64,000 nucleotides of DNA from Halomonas sp. A40-4 (GCF_015767635.1 NZ_CP065230.1:2108001-2172000); one strand, 5' to 3'; positions 39,167-48,769 are shown, numbered from the stretch's first letter. Numbers and translations: made by a program. Notes: generated by a model from the sequence alone, not told the origin.

Positions 39167-39601
39167 CTACATGGCCGAGAGGCGATCGTCATCCATCACG
39201 CCCGACATGCGCACCATGGCCAGCGCCTCTTCAAGGCTATCCACTTGTTCAACCTTGACCAATTCATTCTTCAGCGCCACAGGCTTCCCTGCCTGCTCAG
39301 ACAACACTTTTTCCAGCGACGCTATGTCCATGTCGTCACCCAGCGACTGCATCTCGATATCGCTGTTGGTCCGGCTGGGTAGATAGATCGTGCCATTAGA
39401 GAAATCCACCGCGTAGGCAATCACGCCGGGGACAATAAAGAAAAGCAGTCCAACGCCATTGGCCACCGCTACGGCAGGATCAATATCGCCGCCCAACTGA
39501 CCTTTCCTTTCCGGGTGAAAAAGCGTCCCGCAACCGCTGATGGCGACAACCGCCGCGCCAATGACGGCCCCCTTCAACCACTGGTTAACTGTGCGTTGCA
39601 T
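39167..39601 (-). CDS. YceK/YidQ-like lipoprotein
   Basis: 144 residues from an internal ATG that gives a proper type II signal peptide; the longer frame adds 20 unlikely residues. The lipobox is AISGC (Cys at about 24), followed by GTLFHPERKGQLGGDIDPAVAV. A central hydrophobic segment LLFFIVPGVIAYAVDFSNG precedes NGTIYLP, which is the pattern of YceK-like lipoproteins. The function is unknown. It lies between benE and proS, divergent from proS. Confidence 0.7.
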   Translation of the reverse strand: MQRTVNQWLKGAVIGAAVVAISGCGTLFHPERKGQLGGDIDPAVAVANGVGLLFFIVPGVIAYAVDFSNGTIYLPSRTNSDIEMQSLGDDMDIASLEKVLSEQAGKPVALKNELVKVEQVDSLEEALAMVRMSGVMDDDRLSAM

Positions 39602-39782
39602 GCAGGGTCTCCCCGTTGATAATCGATTGTATATAGGGTTAAAACGGGATGATTTTAGCACACCGAACGGATAAGTCAGCGCGGGTAATCTCAGCGCAAT
39701 TTTGCCGCCTTAACCGCTTGGCCGTACAATGTCCCAACGAATGATAACGGGTCCACCCCATCAACAAGGAATGCTCTCGCCC

Positions 39783-41519
39783 ATGCGCGCCAGCCAACTA
39801 CTCATTGCCACCTTGAAAGAAACCCCGGCGGACGCCGAGGTGATCAGCCACCAGCTCATGCTACGCGCGGGCATGATCCGCCGTCTCACCTCGGGCCTTT
39901 ATACTTGGCTGCCGCTGGGTTTGCGCACGCTGCGTAAAGTGGAAACCATCGTGCGCGAGGAAATGAACAACGCTGGCGCCCAGGAAGTGTTGATGCCTGC
40001 GGTTCAGCCAGCCGAGCTCTGGCAGGAATCCGGGCGCTGGGAGGAGTACGGTCCTGAACTTTTACGCTTGAAAGACCGCCACGCCCGCGATTACTGCGTT
40101 GGCCCCACCCACGAGGAAGTCATCACAGATCTGGTGCGTAAAGAAATCGCCAGCTACAAACAGCTGCCGATCAATTTCTACCAGATTCAGACCAAGTTCC
40201 GCGACGAGATTCGCCCACGCTTCGGGGTCATGCGTTCGCGGGAATTCATCATGAAAGATGCCTACTCCTTCCATCTGGACGAGACATCGCTCAAGGAAAC
40301 TTACCAGGGTATGTACGATGCCTATACGCGCATCTTCAACCGTTTGGGCCTCGACTTCCGCCCGGTGATCGCCGACAACGGTTCGATCGGTGGTACGGGT
40401 TCGCATGAGTTTCACGTCCTGGCCGACTCGGGCGAGGACGATATCGTGTTTTCCGATGGCTCGGATTATGCCGCCAATATGGAAAAAGCCGAGGCAATAC
40501 CTGCACCGCTGGGTAGTGACGCCTTGCGCGAAGCCCCCAGAGAAGATATGCGTCTGGTCGACACGCCAGACGCTAAAACCATTGCGGCACTGGTCGAGCA
40601 GTTTGGCCTGCCCATCGAGAAAACCATCAAAACGCTGATCGTGAAGGGTGCCGATGGCCAACTCATCGCCCTGCTGGTGCGCGGTGACCACGAACTGAAC
40701 GAAGTCAAGGCGGAAAACCTTCCCCAAGTGGCAACACCATTGACCATGGCCAGCGAGGAAGAAATTCGCGCCGTGGTTGGTGCAGGCCCTGGCTCCCTTG
40801 GCCCGGTAGGCTTAGATCTGCCCATCATCATCGACCGCAGCGTGGCATTGATGAGCGATTTTGGAGCCGGTGCCAATACCGATGACAAACACTATTTCGG
40901 TATCAACTGGGAACGCGACACGCCCTTGCCCGAGATTGCCGACCTGCGCAATGTGGTTGATGGTGACCCCTCACCCGACGGACAAGGCACGCTCTCGATC
41001 AAGCGCGGTATCGAAGTGGGCCACGTCTTCCAATTGGGCCAAAAATACTCGCAAGCCATGAATGCCAACGTGCTCGGCGATAATGGTAAAACCAGCCACC
41101 CCTGGATGGGTTGCTATGGCATTGGCATTACCCGTGTGGTGGCCGCCGCTATCGAGCAGAATCATGATGATGCCGGTATCATTTGGCCCAACGCCATAGC
41201 GCCTTTCCAGGTTGCGCTCGTCCCCATGAACGCTCACAAGTCGCAGCGGGTGCGCGAAGAGTCTGAGCGCCTTTACCAAGCGCTCAGTGCCGCTGGCCTG
41301 GATGTGTTACTGGATGACCGCGACACGCGTCCCGGGGTTAAATTTGCCGACCTGGAACTCATGGGCATCCCCCATCGCCTGGTCATTGGCGACCGCAGCC
41401 TGGACAACGGCGAACTCGAATACAAAGGCCGCCGTGACAGCGATGCCACCATGGTGCCTGCCGAGCAGATTATTGACTTCCTTCGAGAAAAGGCCGGCCT
41501 TGCCCCGACTGCTCAATAG
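39783..41519 (+). CDS. proS: Prolyl-tRNA synthetase
   Basis: 578 residues, the bacterial type with an editing insertion. The start [20 protein letters not shown] was chosen by family alignment; 18 upstream codons are discarded. Class II motifs are seen ([19 protein letters not shown]), and the INS/YbaK editing domain spans about 225-400 ([18 protein letters not shown]). The C-terminal anticodon domain ends near [15 protein letters not shown]. Its 3' end overlaps the lytic transglycosylase start by about 20 bp. Confidence 0.96.
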   Translation: MRASQLLIATLKETPADAEVISHQLMLRAGMIRRLTSGLYTWLPLGLRTLRKVETIVREEMNNAGAQEVLMPAVQPAELWQESGRWEEYGPELLRLKDRHARDYCVGPTHEEVITDLVRKEIASYKQLPINFYQIQTKFRDEIRPRFGVMRSREFIMKDAYSFHLDETSLKETYQGMYDAYTRIFNRLGLDFRPVIADNGSIGGTGSHEFHVLADSGEDDIVFSDGSDYAANMEKAEAIPAPLGSDALREAPREDMRLVDTPDAKTIAALVEQFGLPIEKTIKTLIVKGADGQLIALLVRGDHELNEVKAENLPQVATPLTMASEEEIRAVVGAGPGSLGPVGLDLPIIIDRSVALMSDFGAGANTDDKHYFGINWERDTPLPEIADLRNVVDGDPSPDGQGTLSIKRGIEVGHVFQLGQKYSQAMNANVLGDNGKTSHPWMGCYGIGITRVVAAAIEQNHDDAGIIWPNAIAPFQVALVPMNAHKSQRVREESERLYQALSAAGLDVLLDDRDTRPGVKFADLELMGIPHRLVIGDRSLDNGELEYKGRRDSDATMVPAEQIIDFLREKAGLAPTAQ

Positions 41520-42108
41520 ACGCTCAACCTGCATCGCCCGGCCATTGTCACGGCCAACACTGGCGGCCTGCCTGGCCGCCAGTCTCTTCTTAGGCCCACC
41601 GGTCAAGGCCGAGGAGCCACTACCCGGGTCTCTTCGCCCGACCTTGGCGGATACCCATCAGCGCCATCAGACACCTCAACAGCAATGGCTGATGCGACAG
41701 TGGCGACAGCGTATGGACACCGATCTGGCTGACTTTATCAGCGAGCCAGCCGAGCGCCGCAAGCTGCTTACCCAAGTCTACCAGGAGGCACGTCTTGCCA
41801 GGCTGCCGCCCGAGCTTGTTCTGGCATTGATTCACGTGGAAAGCGGCTTTGATAAACAAGCCGTATCGTCCGCGGGCGCTGTGGGCCTCATGCAGGTCAT
41901 GCCGTTTTGGATCAAAGAACTGGGGTTGCCGATGGATGACTTGACGAACCCAAACCGCAATCTGCGCTATGGCTGCACCATCCTCGCCCACTACCTCGCC
42001 GTCGAACAGGGCGACTTTACCCGGGCTTTGGCACGTTACAACGGCAGCTTAGGCAAAACCTGGTATCCAGAACGGGTACTGCGTACCTGGCGTGACCACT
42101 GGCGATAA
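41500..42108 (+). CDS. Lytic transglycosylase, SLT domain, exported
   Basis: About 202 residues if started at TTG 41500 (AAGG seven bases upstream), which gives a basic N-terminus and a signal sequence ([20 protein letters not shown]). ATG starts further upstream lie deep in proS in another frame. The SLT domain spans about 85-200, with the catalytic Glu in HVESGFD and the motifs [13 protein letters not shown] and LARYNGS. It cleaves peptidoglycan glycan strands in the periplasm. The exact start is uncertain. Confidence 0.8.
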   Translation: MPRLLNRRSTCIARPLSRPTLAACLAASLFLGPPVKAEEPLPGSLRPTLADTHQRHQTPQQQWLMRQWRQRMDTDLADFISEPAERRKLLTQVYQEARLARLPPELVLALIHVESGFDKQAVSSAGAVGLMQVMPFWIKELGLPMDDLTNPNRNLRYGCTILAHYLAVEQGDFTRALARYNGSLGKTWYPERVLRTWRDHWR

Positions 42109-42226
42109 GTCTGATACTTGCGTGTGGTATATCTGTGAGCCTATCGTTAAGTACGTGGCATGACTTTCCTGACATAAACTCGCATGATAGTAGTTCGATA
42201 TCCGGCTCTGCTAACCAAGGATGCTT

Positions 42227-42898
42227 ATGGTATATCTCAAACGTGCGTATCGGGCGCTTTTATGCGGCGGCGCCTCGCTTGTTCTTCTCAGTGTCAGCCC
42301 TGATACGCTTGCCAGTGATACCCGTATCAGCGTATCCGACAGCAATGGTGAACCGCTGAGCAATGCCGTGGTGGAAGTCTATTTTCCATACTCGGCATCG
42401 CGCGATACCAGCGTAAAGCAAATTTATCAGCGCGGTGCGGCTTTTCACCCCGAGGTGCTGACAATCCCGGTGAATAGCCAGGTAACATTTCCCAACGAAG
42501 ACACGACACGTCACCATGTATTTTCTTTTTCCGACGCCAAAACCTTTGATCTCAATCTTTATCTGAACGAAACGCCACCGCCCGTTCATTTTGATACGCC
42601 TGGCGTGGTGGTGCTGGGATGTAACATTCACGATCACATGCAGGCCTTTATAGTGGTCAGCGATGCCCCTTTTTATGCCATGACCGATAACAACGGACAG
42701 GTCGTCCTGCCATCGATGCCACCCGGCCAGCATCGCGTAAGGGTTTGGCATCAACGCCTCCACGATAGCCAGCAGCGCTGGTGGGAAGGCGAAATTGCCC
42801 CAACCGAGCAGTTGTCGGTCCCTCTGGAACTGCGCGCCACCCCGAAGCCACCCGAGAAGCTGTCGCCGTTGCAGCAACGTTTTAGAGAGGCCACCTAG
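42227..42898 (+). CDS. Periplasmic cupredoxin-like protein (annotated in relatives as methylamine utilization protein)
   Basis: 223 residues from the ATG with AAGGATGCTT upstream, with a signal peptide to about DTLAS (residue 30). The middle is a plastocyanin/amicyanin-like domain. A His candidate ligand is at 96/97 (TRHHVFSF), and Cys132, His135 and Met138 are spaced C-x2-H-x2-M (GCNIHDHM), the amicyanin spacing for type 1 copper. The C-terminal part looks like a small carboxypeptidase-regulatory-like beta domain (LPSMPPGQHRVRVWH). Copper binding and electron transfer are inferred. It starts a five-gene plus-strand series with c-di-GMP and haemoglobin genes. Confidence 0.78.
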   Translation: MVYLKRAYRALLCGGASLVLLSVSPDTLASDTRISVSDSNGEPLSNAVVEVYFPYSASRDTSVKQIYQRGAAFHPEVLTIPVNSQVTFPNEDTTRHHVFSFSDAKTFDLNLYLNETPPPVHFDTPGVVVLGCNIHDHMQAFIVVSDAPFYAMTDNNGQVVLPSMPPGQHRVRVWHQRLHDSQQRWWEGEIAPTEQLSVPLELRATPKPPEKLSPLQQRFREAT

Positions 42899-42934
42899 TG
42901 CCTAGCGACAACTTGAGGGCCAGATAACAACGAT

Positions 42935-45262
42935 ATGCGCTTTCGTACCCGTTTGATGCTCGTGCTGTTAACCGTGGTGGTGGTCTCACAGCTGGCCACC
43001 GGCCTGGCGTTTCTGCGCGCCACTCAGCAAGATGCCCTGGCCAAGGGTACTCAGCGCCTTGAGGTGGGAGCCCGTGTTCTCGACCAATTACTCGAAAGAC
43101 GCGGCGATCAGCTACACGATAACGTGGCGATTCTGGCCGATGATTTTGGCTTTAAAAGCGCGGTCGCCTCCCAGGATCGTGAAACGCTACAGTCGGTATT
43201 AGTTAATCACGGTACTCGGGCTGATGCCGACATCGTGCTGTTAAGCGACCTGGACGGCCAACTGCTTGCCAGCAGCCATCATCCCTCACAAACGCCCATG
43301 CCCTTTCCCGAGCTGTTTGAAACCGCTCGCCAGCAGGGTTCTGCGTTCAGCGTCGTGATTGCTGATGGACAGCCCTACGAGCTTGTCATGTTGCCGGTAC
43401 AAGCGCCCAACGTGATTGGTTGGGTGGGCATGGGCTTTTTAATTGACGACGCCGTCGTCGAGGAAATCAATGCCCTCACCGGCCTGGAAATCAGCGTGGT
43501 CAATTACACCTCTGACCAGACATCAACGTATCTAGCCAGTTCGCATTCCCAAAAAGCAGCCGAGCCATTAAGTCAGTTCAATAATGCATCTGAGGCAGGG
43601 GCGTACTCAGGAACCAGTCAGATGACGCCTGACGATGGTTATCTGACCTATGCGAGCGAGCTATATAAGGACTCAAGGAATCAAACGTTCGCGCTCATTC
43701 AGCTGTCACGTAACGAATTACTAGCCGCCTACGACGACCTACAGTGGCAGCTAGTCATTATCGTGGCACTTATATTGCTGTTCACAATCGCTATTGCGGC
43801 CTGGAGTGCCCGTAGTATCAGCCGCCCGCTCGTCGCGCTGGCCGACGTTGCCAGACGGATTGGTCAAGGTGAGCGTGTCACTGACGTCCCAGCAGAATCA
43901 TCCCAAAGTGAAACCGGGCTGCTCGCGGGGACGCTGCGCTCGATGCAAGACGATATTGCCGAACGTGAAGCGATCCTGCGGCATCAGTCACGCCATGACC
44001 TGCTCACCGATTTGCCCAATCGCATCAGCGCCCTGGAAGACATCAATGCCCGCATAGACGACGGTCACCCCTTTACCCTGCTGCGCCTGGCCATTAAGGA
44101 CTTTCGCAACATCAACGATACCTTCGGCTACGAACTGGGCGATCATGTGCTGGTAACCCTTGCCCACCGTATGAAAGCGCTGACATCCCCTATTCAATCC
44201 GCCTATCGCTTGGCCAGCGACGAATTCTTACTGCTGATCAATCAACCTGACACCACGCCAAACTGGCGCATCAGTGAACTCGCAGCACTCTCAACGCCCA
44301 TCGACCTGGATAATTCGTCAATCGGCATTTCACTGGCTGCGGGTGAAGTGAGCTATCCAGCACACGGTGCGAAGGCGCAGTTGCTGCTACGCCGCGCCGA
44401 TATTGCTCTCGACATGGCGCGTCATCACCCGGATGCCCACCAGCGTTACGCCGAAGGCCAGGACGAACGCCACTTACGCCAGCTGACGCTGATTCATGAT
44501 CTCCGCGATGCAGTGAGCAACAATCAGCTTTGGATGGCCTATCAACCCAAAGTGGCAACGCATGATGGGGAGGTATGCCAGTTTGAAGCACTGATGCGTT
44601 GGCGGCACCCTTCGCTTGGTTTTGTGCCCCCGGATGAGTTCATTGGCCTGGCCGAGCGCTCGGGCAATATTCGCAAGCTTAGCCAGTGGATGCTTGAACA
44701 CATAACCTCACAGCTCCAACAGTGGCAGCAACAAGGCTCTCGAATCAGCGTGGCTGTCAATTTATCCGCCAGCGATGTCACCGACCCCGATCTTCCGGGG
44801 CAGTTAGCCGAGTTGCTGGCGCGCCATGATTTAGCAGCGGATCAATTGAGCCTGGAGGTTACTGAAAGTGCCGTCATGCAGGACATCAATGCCGCTGCCA
44901 GAACGCTGGATGAGCTGAGCCGCCTCGGCGTGTCCATCGCGATAGACGACTATGGCACCGGGTATTCGTCCCTGGCACAGATCAAGCGATTGCCGGTTAA
45001 CGAACTCAAGATCGACAAGTCCTTTGTGCTCAAGCTCGACTCCCAGGAAGACGACCTGACGATTGTACGTTCGACGATCGAGATGGGTCACAGCCTAGGG
45101 CTGAGCATTGTTGCCGAAGGGGTTGAAAATGCGGCTAGCGCCGCCTTGCTGAATGACTTGGGCTGCGATTATCTACAAGGCTACTGGATCGCCAAACCCA
45201 TGCCGAGTGACCAGGTGATTCCCTGGCTGAAAAGCACCGAAATCTTCACCTTCACGCATTAA
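42935..45262 (+). CDS. Membrane c-di-GMP phosphodiesterase: Cache sensor, HAMP, degenerate GGDEF, EAL
   Basis: 775 residues. A transmembrane helix at 7-27 and a second at about 271-290 bracket a periplasmic Cache-like sensor. HAMP follows (about 292-345), then a GGDEF domain whose signature is ASDEF (427-431), and an EAL domain with intact EAL (551-553), NLSASD, EVTES, DDYGTGYSSL and EGVE motifs. Cyclase activity is unlikely; hydrolysis of c-di-GMP is likely. The sensor would face the same compartment as the neighbouring cupredoxin and haemoglobin. It starts 36 bp after the cupredoxin gene. Confidence 0.9.
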   Translation: MRFRTRLMLVLLTVVVVSQLATGLAFLRATQQDALAKGTQRLEVGARVLDQLLERRGDQLHDNVAILADDFGFKSAVASQDRETLQSVLVNHGTRADADIVLLSDLDGQLLASSHHPSQTPMPFPELFETARQQGSAFSVVIADGQPYELVMLPVQAPNVIGWVGMGFLIDDAVVEEINALTGLEISVVNYTSDQTSTYLASSHSQKAAEPLSQFNNASEAGAYSGTSQMTPDDGYLTYASELYKDSRNQTFALIQLSRNELLAAYDDLQWQLVIIVALILLFTIAIAAWSARSISRPLVALADVARRIGQGERVTDVPAESSQSETGLLAGTLRSMQDDIAEREAILRHQSRHDLLTDLPNRISALEDINARIDDGHPFTLLRLAIKDFRNINDTFGYELGDHVLVTLAHRMKALTSPIQSAYRLASDEFLLLINQPDTTPNWRISELAALSTPIDLDNSSIGISLAAGEVSYPAHGAKAQLLLRRADIALDMARHHPDAHQRYAEGQDERHLRQLTLIHDLRDAVSNNQLWMAYQPKVATHDGEVCQFEALMRWRHPSLGFVPPDEFIGLAERSGNIRKLSQWMLEHITSQLQQWQQQGSRISVAVNLSASDVTDPDLPGQLAELLARHDLAADQLSLEVTESAVMQDINAAARTLDELSRLGVSIAIDDYGTGYSSLAQIKRLPVNELKIDKSFVLKLDSQEDDLTIVRSTIEMGHSLGLSIVAEGVENAASAALLNDLGCDYLQGYWIAKPMPSDQVIPWLKSTEIFTFTH

Positions 45263-45289
45263 CAGCGTGCTTACCGAGAGAGCCTGTCC

Positions 45290-46150
45290 ATGTCCAACGT
45301 CATCCCTAAGGCAATAGCAAAAGGCAAGCCACTCCTTATTATCCTCTTTGGGCTTTCAATAAGCAGTGCGTCCCTTGCTGGCAGTCGTCTGATAGGTACC
45401 GGTGGTGTGGGCGCTATTGAGGGAGCCGCTGGCGGTGGACTCTCGCCCTGGGCCTTGCTTACAAGTACCGCCAGTGAGCAGGAATTCGGGGCAACGGCAA
45501 CCGTCTCGCGCGCCTGGCTGGATGATTATCGCTTAACGGTCGAGGCTGCCAGCGCCAACATCTACGATCGCGTCGAGGTCTCTGTGGCACGCCAAACCCT
45601 GGACCTCGAAACCTTAGGCGGCGAGCTGGAGCAAACCATTATCGGTGCCAAGGTACGGTTATTCGGCGATGTGTTGTACCACCCCTGGGGGATCTGGAGC
45701 GCGGGCGTTCAACATAAAAACCTGGCCGATGACAGTATCCCCAACGCGTTAGGGGCGCAGCACGGCCAGGGGAACGATATTTATCTAAGTGCCAGCAAAC
45801 TGGTGTTCAACACCGTGGCTGGGCGCAACCTGTTGCTGAATGCCACCCTGCGTAATACCGACGCTAATCAAGGCGGATTGCTGGGGTTTGGCGGCAATAA
45901 CGGCGGCCGCGAATGGGTTGCCGAAGGCAGCCTGGGACTCTTTGTGACACCCAAGTGGGTGATGGGAATGGAATATCGACAAAAGCCTGATCGGCTTAGC
46001 GCAGCCCGGGAAGACGACTGGCAAAGCCTTTATAGCGCTTACTTCTTCAACAAGCACGTATCGCTGACCGCGGCCTGGTTAGCGTTGGGCGATATCGCCG
46101 GGTTACCGTCTCAGGATGGCGCCTATGCGTCGCTTCAGGCAGCCTTTTGA
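45290..46150 (+). CDS. DUF3034 family outer-membrane-type protein
   Basis: 286 residues with a cleavable signal (SISSASLAGS, about residue 31). A glycine-rich N-terminal stretch (GTGGVGAIEGAAGGGLSPWA) is followed by alternating beta-strand patterns ending in a terminal Phe, typical of outer-membrane barrels. DUF3034 proteins recur beside truncated-haemoglobin and c-di-GMP genes, but no activity is known. It is 27 bp behind the phosphodiesterase gene and ahead of the haemoglobin gene. Confidence 0.78.
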   Translation: MSNVIPKAIAKGKPLLIILFGLSISSASLAGSRLIGTGGVGAIEGAAGGGLSPWALLTSTASEQEFGATATVSRAWLDDYRLTVEAASANIYDRVEVSVARQTLDLETLGGELEQTIIGAKVRLFGDVLYHPWGIWSAGVQHKNLADDSIPNALGAQHGQGNDIYLSASKLVFNTVAGRNLLLNATLRNTDANQGGLLGFGGNNGGREWVAEGSLGLFVTPKWVMGMEYRQKPDRLSAAREDDWQSLYSAYFFNKHVSLTAAWLALGDIAGLPSQDGAYASLQAAF

Positions 46151-46170
46151 CCCGTCAAGGAGACTCCATC

Positions 46171-46605
46171 ATGCGTTTTCACCACTACGCCACCACGCTG
46201 CTGATGGCACTCTGGCTGACTGGCTGTTCGGCCCAGCATACGACCCAACCATCGCTTTACACACGACTTGGCGGCATGCAGGCCATTGATCGCGTGGTCG
46301 AGAACATGCTATATCGGGTGGCAGACGACCCGGAGGTCGTGGTCTTTTTTGCCAACACCAACATCGACCATTTTGCAGAGGCTTTCGCCACCCAGCTATG
46401 CGATATCAGCGACGGTCCCTGCCAATACGAAGGGCCGCCCATGGATCGTGCCCACCAGCACATGGGCATCAACGATGCGCATTTCAATCGTGTGGTTGAG
46501 TATCTGGCCGACGCAATGGCGGAGGAAGGCGTTCCTCTGGCAGCTCAAAACGAGTTATTAGGGCGATTAGCGCCACTGTATGCCGATGTCATGCGACGGC
46601 AATGA
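46171..46605 (+). CDS. Lipid-anchored group 1 truncated haemoglobin
   Basis: 144 residues from the ATG after AAGGAGACTCCATC. The N-terminus is a lipoprotein signal with lipobox LTGC (Cys about 20), unusual because truncated haemoglobins are normally cytosolic. The globin part keeps family landmarks: SLYTRLGGMQAIDRVV, a VVVFFANTN helix junction, and the proximal His in DRAHQHMGI followed by HFNRVVEYL. It would carry haem at the membrane surface in the periplasm and bind O2, NO or related ligands. The last 17 bp overlap the convergent diguanylate cyclase gene. Confidence 0.82.
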   Translation: MRFHHYATTLLMALWLTGCSAQHTTQPSLYTRLGGMQAIDRVVENMLYRVADDPEVVVFFANTNIDHFAEAFATQLCDISDGPCQYEGPPMDRAHQHMGINDAHFNRVVEYLADAMAEEGVPLAAQNELLGRLAPLYADVMRRQ

Positions 46606-47737
46606 TTTGCCAATCATCCCGTCCCGCTGTCTTCACCTGATAAAGGGCGTTATCCGCGGCTTCATAGGCCCGGGGGAACCCCACTCTCGACGGCATAAAA
46701 CAGGTTGCCCCGATACTGAGCGTCACCTGTTTTTTATCCGGATGGGCGGCGTGCGAGAACGCTGACCGTTGCACTTCTTGGTGAAGCTGTTGGCAGTAGC
46801 GACCCAGCGCATCAATATCCTCGCAAGGCAATAACGCCGCAAATTCATCGCCGCCCAGCCGATAGAGAGTCGCCTCTTCTGGCAAGGCATCGGCAATTAA
46901 CAGTACAAGGTTGCGTAACAGAGCGTCACCCGCCGGATGCCCCATGGTATCGTTATACTGTTTGAAAAAATCGATATCCACTAACACCAGGCCTAGCAAC
47001 TGCTGGGCTTGCTGCATGACGTCCTGGTGGAGTGCACTGCGATTGCCAATGCCCGTTAAAGGGTCACGCATGGCACGCCCCATCCACCGCAGTGTTTCCT
47101 GAGTCGCCTTTTCTGTACGCCTTAATTGCCGTTCATGCAGCCACCAGAACAGCAGGCCAAATACAAAGATCAGAAGGCTGGTATAGATAAGCACCTGGTT
47201 GTGCCAGCGGGTTCTCTCCGAAAAGGTGTTAATGGCTTCCGCGCGGCGATCCAACTGCCCCATTTCGATACGCGTCAGGCAGGCAATCGGGTCGAGCAGT
47301 TCTCGAGCGAGCACCACCGGTAACACGCTATCGCTTTCCAGCGACGTCACCGTCTCGTCCAGCACGCCTAAGCTGGGTGACGTGCAGTCATATTGCTGAT
47401 GGTAAACATCCACGTCGAACAGGCCGTAGGCCAACTCGATGTCGGTTATCGCCGCTGCCCGTTCTTCGGGCCCAGGCATGTCCAACAGACGGGCCTGAGC
47501 ATCCTGTAAATAGTGCCGGGAACGCGTAGCCAACTGTTGCCCCGTCAGGTTACCCGATTGGCTGAAGTAAGTCTGAATCTCGGGAAACACCCAGCGGGCT
47601 TCATAGATGATCAACACCATCAGCGCCATGAAACTCATCAGGCTGAGCGATAGCCATTTGATGTAGCGGCCCGGCCGCTTGCGATTGGCCCAGTCGCTTT
47701 TATCAACGTCACGGGATGAGTCAAGAATTGGCTTCAT
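46589..47737 (-). CDS. Membrane diguanylate cyclase with intact GGDEF
   Basis: 382 residues. Transmembrane helices at about 27-47 and 183-202 enclose a periplasmic sensor of about 130 residues with no family I recognise (it contains a Cys pair, Cys118 and Cys153). The GGDEF domain (220-380) has the intact signature GGDEF (295-299) and the DIDFFKQYND metal/substrate motif, but no RxxD inhibitory site at the usual place. It makes c-di-GMP from two GTP. It starts 3 bp after the SUOX-like gene and converges on the haemoglobin gene. Confidence 0.9.
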   Translation of the reverse strand: MKPILDSSRDVDKSDWANRKRPGRYIKWLSLSLMSFMALMVLIIYEARWVFPEIQTYFSQSGNLTGQQLATRSRHYLQDAQARLLDMPGPEERAAAITDIELAYGLFDVDVYHQQYDCTSPSLGVLDETVTSLESDSVLPVVLARELLDPIACLTRIEMGQLDRRAEAINTFSERTRWHNQVLIYTSLLIFVFGLLFWWLHERQLRRTEKATQETLRWMGRAMRDPLTGIGNRSALHQDVMQQAQQLLGLVLVDIDFFKQYNDTMGHPAGDALLRNLVLLIADALPEEATLYRLGGDEFAALLPCEDIDALGRYCQQLHQEVQRSAFSHAAHPDKKQVTLSIGATCFMPSRVGFPRAYEAADNALYQVKTAGRDDWQIIAVA

Positions 47738-47740
47738 GGG

Positions 47741-48241
47741 TTACCCACGCGCTTCGATACTGCGAATCATCCAGATCCAGTCATTGAACTCGCGTAAGCT
47801 GTTAACGTCCCGGTCACCGTATTCCCGCTCCACCAGACGTACAGGGCCCCTTGAACGCAGACTCAATGGCTTGCCGTCTTCTATCGTCACCAGATACCAG
47901 TTGGGGTCATCCCAACCGCCTAGCGTGACCTCGTAACCGTCCCAGGCAGTAAAGCGCAACTTGGCAGGCACACGGCCAAAGTGGCGGGCAAGAAAGTCAG
48001 CAAACGGCATGCCTTGCATTGCCACAGTTTCTCCCTGATAAGGGTCAAACACTTGAAAGTGGCTGTCTGAAGACTGGCGAAGCTGCTCGACATCAACCTG
48101 CTTGACCATATCACCATCAATCAGTCTTAGCGTTTGCGCCATGCTCGTTACCGGCACCAGAAAAGCGGCGATGCCCACCCCTAGCGCCCAGCGAGCTGCG
48201 GGGAAACGGCGCAAACAACGCTTGAAAACGGCAGCATCCAT
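47741..48241 (-). CDS. Exported SUOX/molybdopterin-fold-like protein without cysteine
   Basis: 166 residues with a signal peptide (cleavage about SMAQT, residue 36). The mature part resembles the oxidoreductase molybdopterin-binding fold in miniature (VAMQGMPFADFLARHFG, LRFTAWDGYEVTLGGWD). The cysteine that ligates Mo in true enzymes is missing; the only Cys is in the signal peptide. A binding or sensory partner for the adjacent cyclase is inferred rather than catalysis. It shares a minus-strand operon with that cyclase. Confidence 0.65.
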   Translation of the reverse strand: MDAAVFKRCLRRFPAARWALGVGIAAFLVPVTSMAQTLRLIDGDMVKQVDVEQLRQSSDSHFQVFDPYQGETVAMQGMPFADFLARHFGRVPAKLRFTAWDGYEVTLGGWDDPNWYLVTIEDGKPLSLRSRGPVRLVEREYGDRDVNSLREFNDWIWMIRSIEARG

Positions 48242-48364
48242 AGCGTGAACTTCTCAATAGTTGACGATAGGACCGACTGTACCATTTCCAAATTTACTTT
48301 GCCTTTCAACCGCGATGAACTCAGGTTGAATTCAATCGACTGAAAGGCAGAAGTGGGCGGCAGG

Positions 48365-48769
48365 TCAATCAGGGTCTGTGTCGCGGGGGTGCCGCTTGGC
48401 GTTCTCCTGCGTTTCAAGGCCGCTTTTCAGCTCATGGGTCAACGGATCGTAATTGGGTCTTAGCTCGTCCTTGACCGTGCCGCTCCACAGGCGCGCCCCC
48501 ACAAAATAACCTGCCCGGCCAATCACATGGGCCGCCACTGGCGCGGTCATCATGATGAAGAGAATCACCCCGAAGGCCCGCGCGACTACCGCCACCTCGC
48601 CAAAGTGCAGAGCCACCGCCAGCATGATCAGGGTAGCCCCCAGGGTCGCTGCCTTGGTAGTGGCATGCATGCGCGTCAGCAGGTCGGGCATCCGCACCAG
48701 CCCCAGGGCGGCCAGGAACATGAAGATGGCGCCGACCAGAATCAGCCCGCTCTTGAGCAGTTCAATCAT
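48365..48769 (-). CDS. mnhG: Na+/H+ antiporter subunit G
   Basis: 134 residues from the ATG behind GAGGAGG; the longer frame starts inside mnhF. Three membrane helices with the PhaG/MnhG pattern GAIFMFLAALGLVRMPDLLTRMHATTKAATLG, followed by a polar C-terminal tail of about 40 residues. It is the last subunit of the seven-gene Mrp complex, which expels Na+ in exchange for H+ at high salt and high pH. It overlaps mnhF by 8 bp. Confidence 0.9.
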   Translation of the reverse strand: MIELLKSGLILVGAIFMFLAALGLVRMPDLLTRMHATTKAATLGATLIMLAVALHFGEVAVVARAFGVILFIMMTAPVAAHVIGRAGYFVGARLWSGTVKDELRPNYDPLTHELKSGLETQENAKRHPRDTDPD

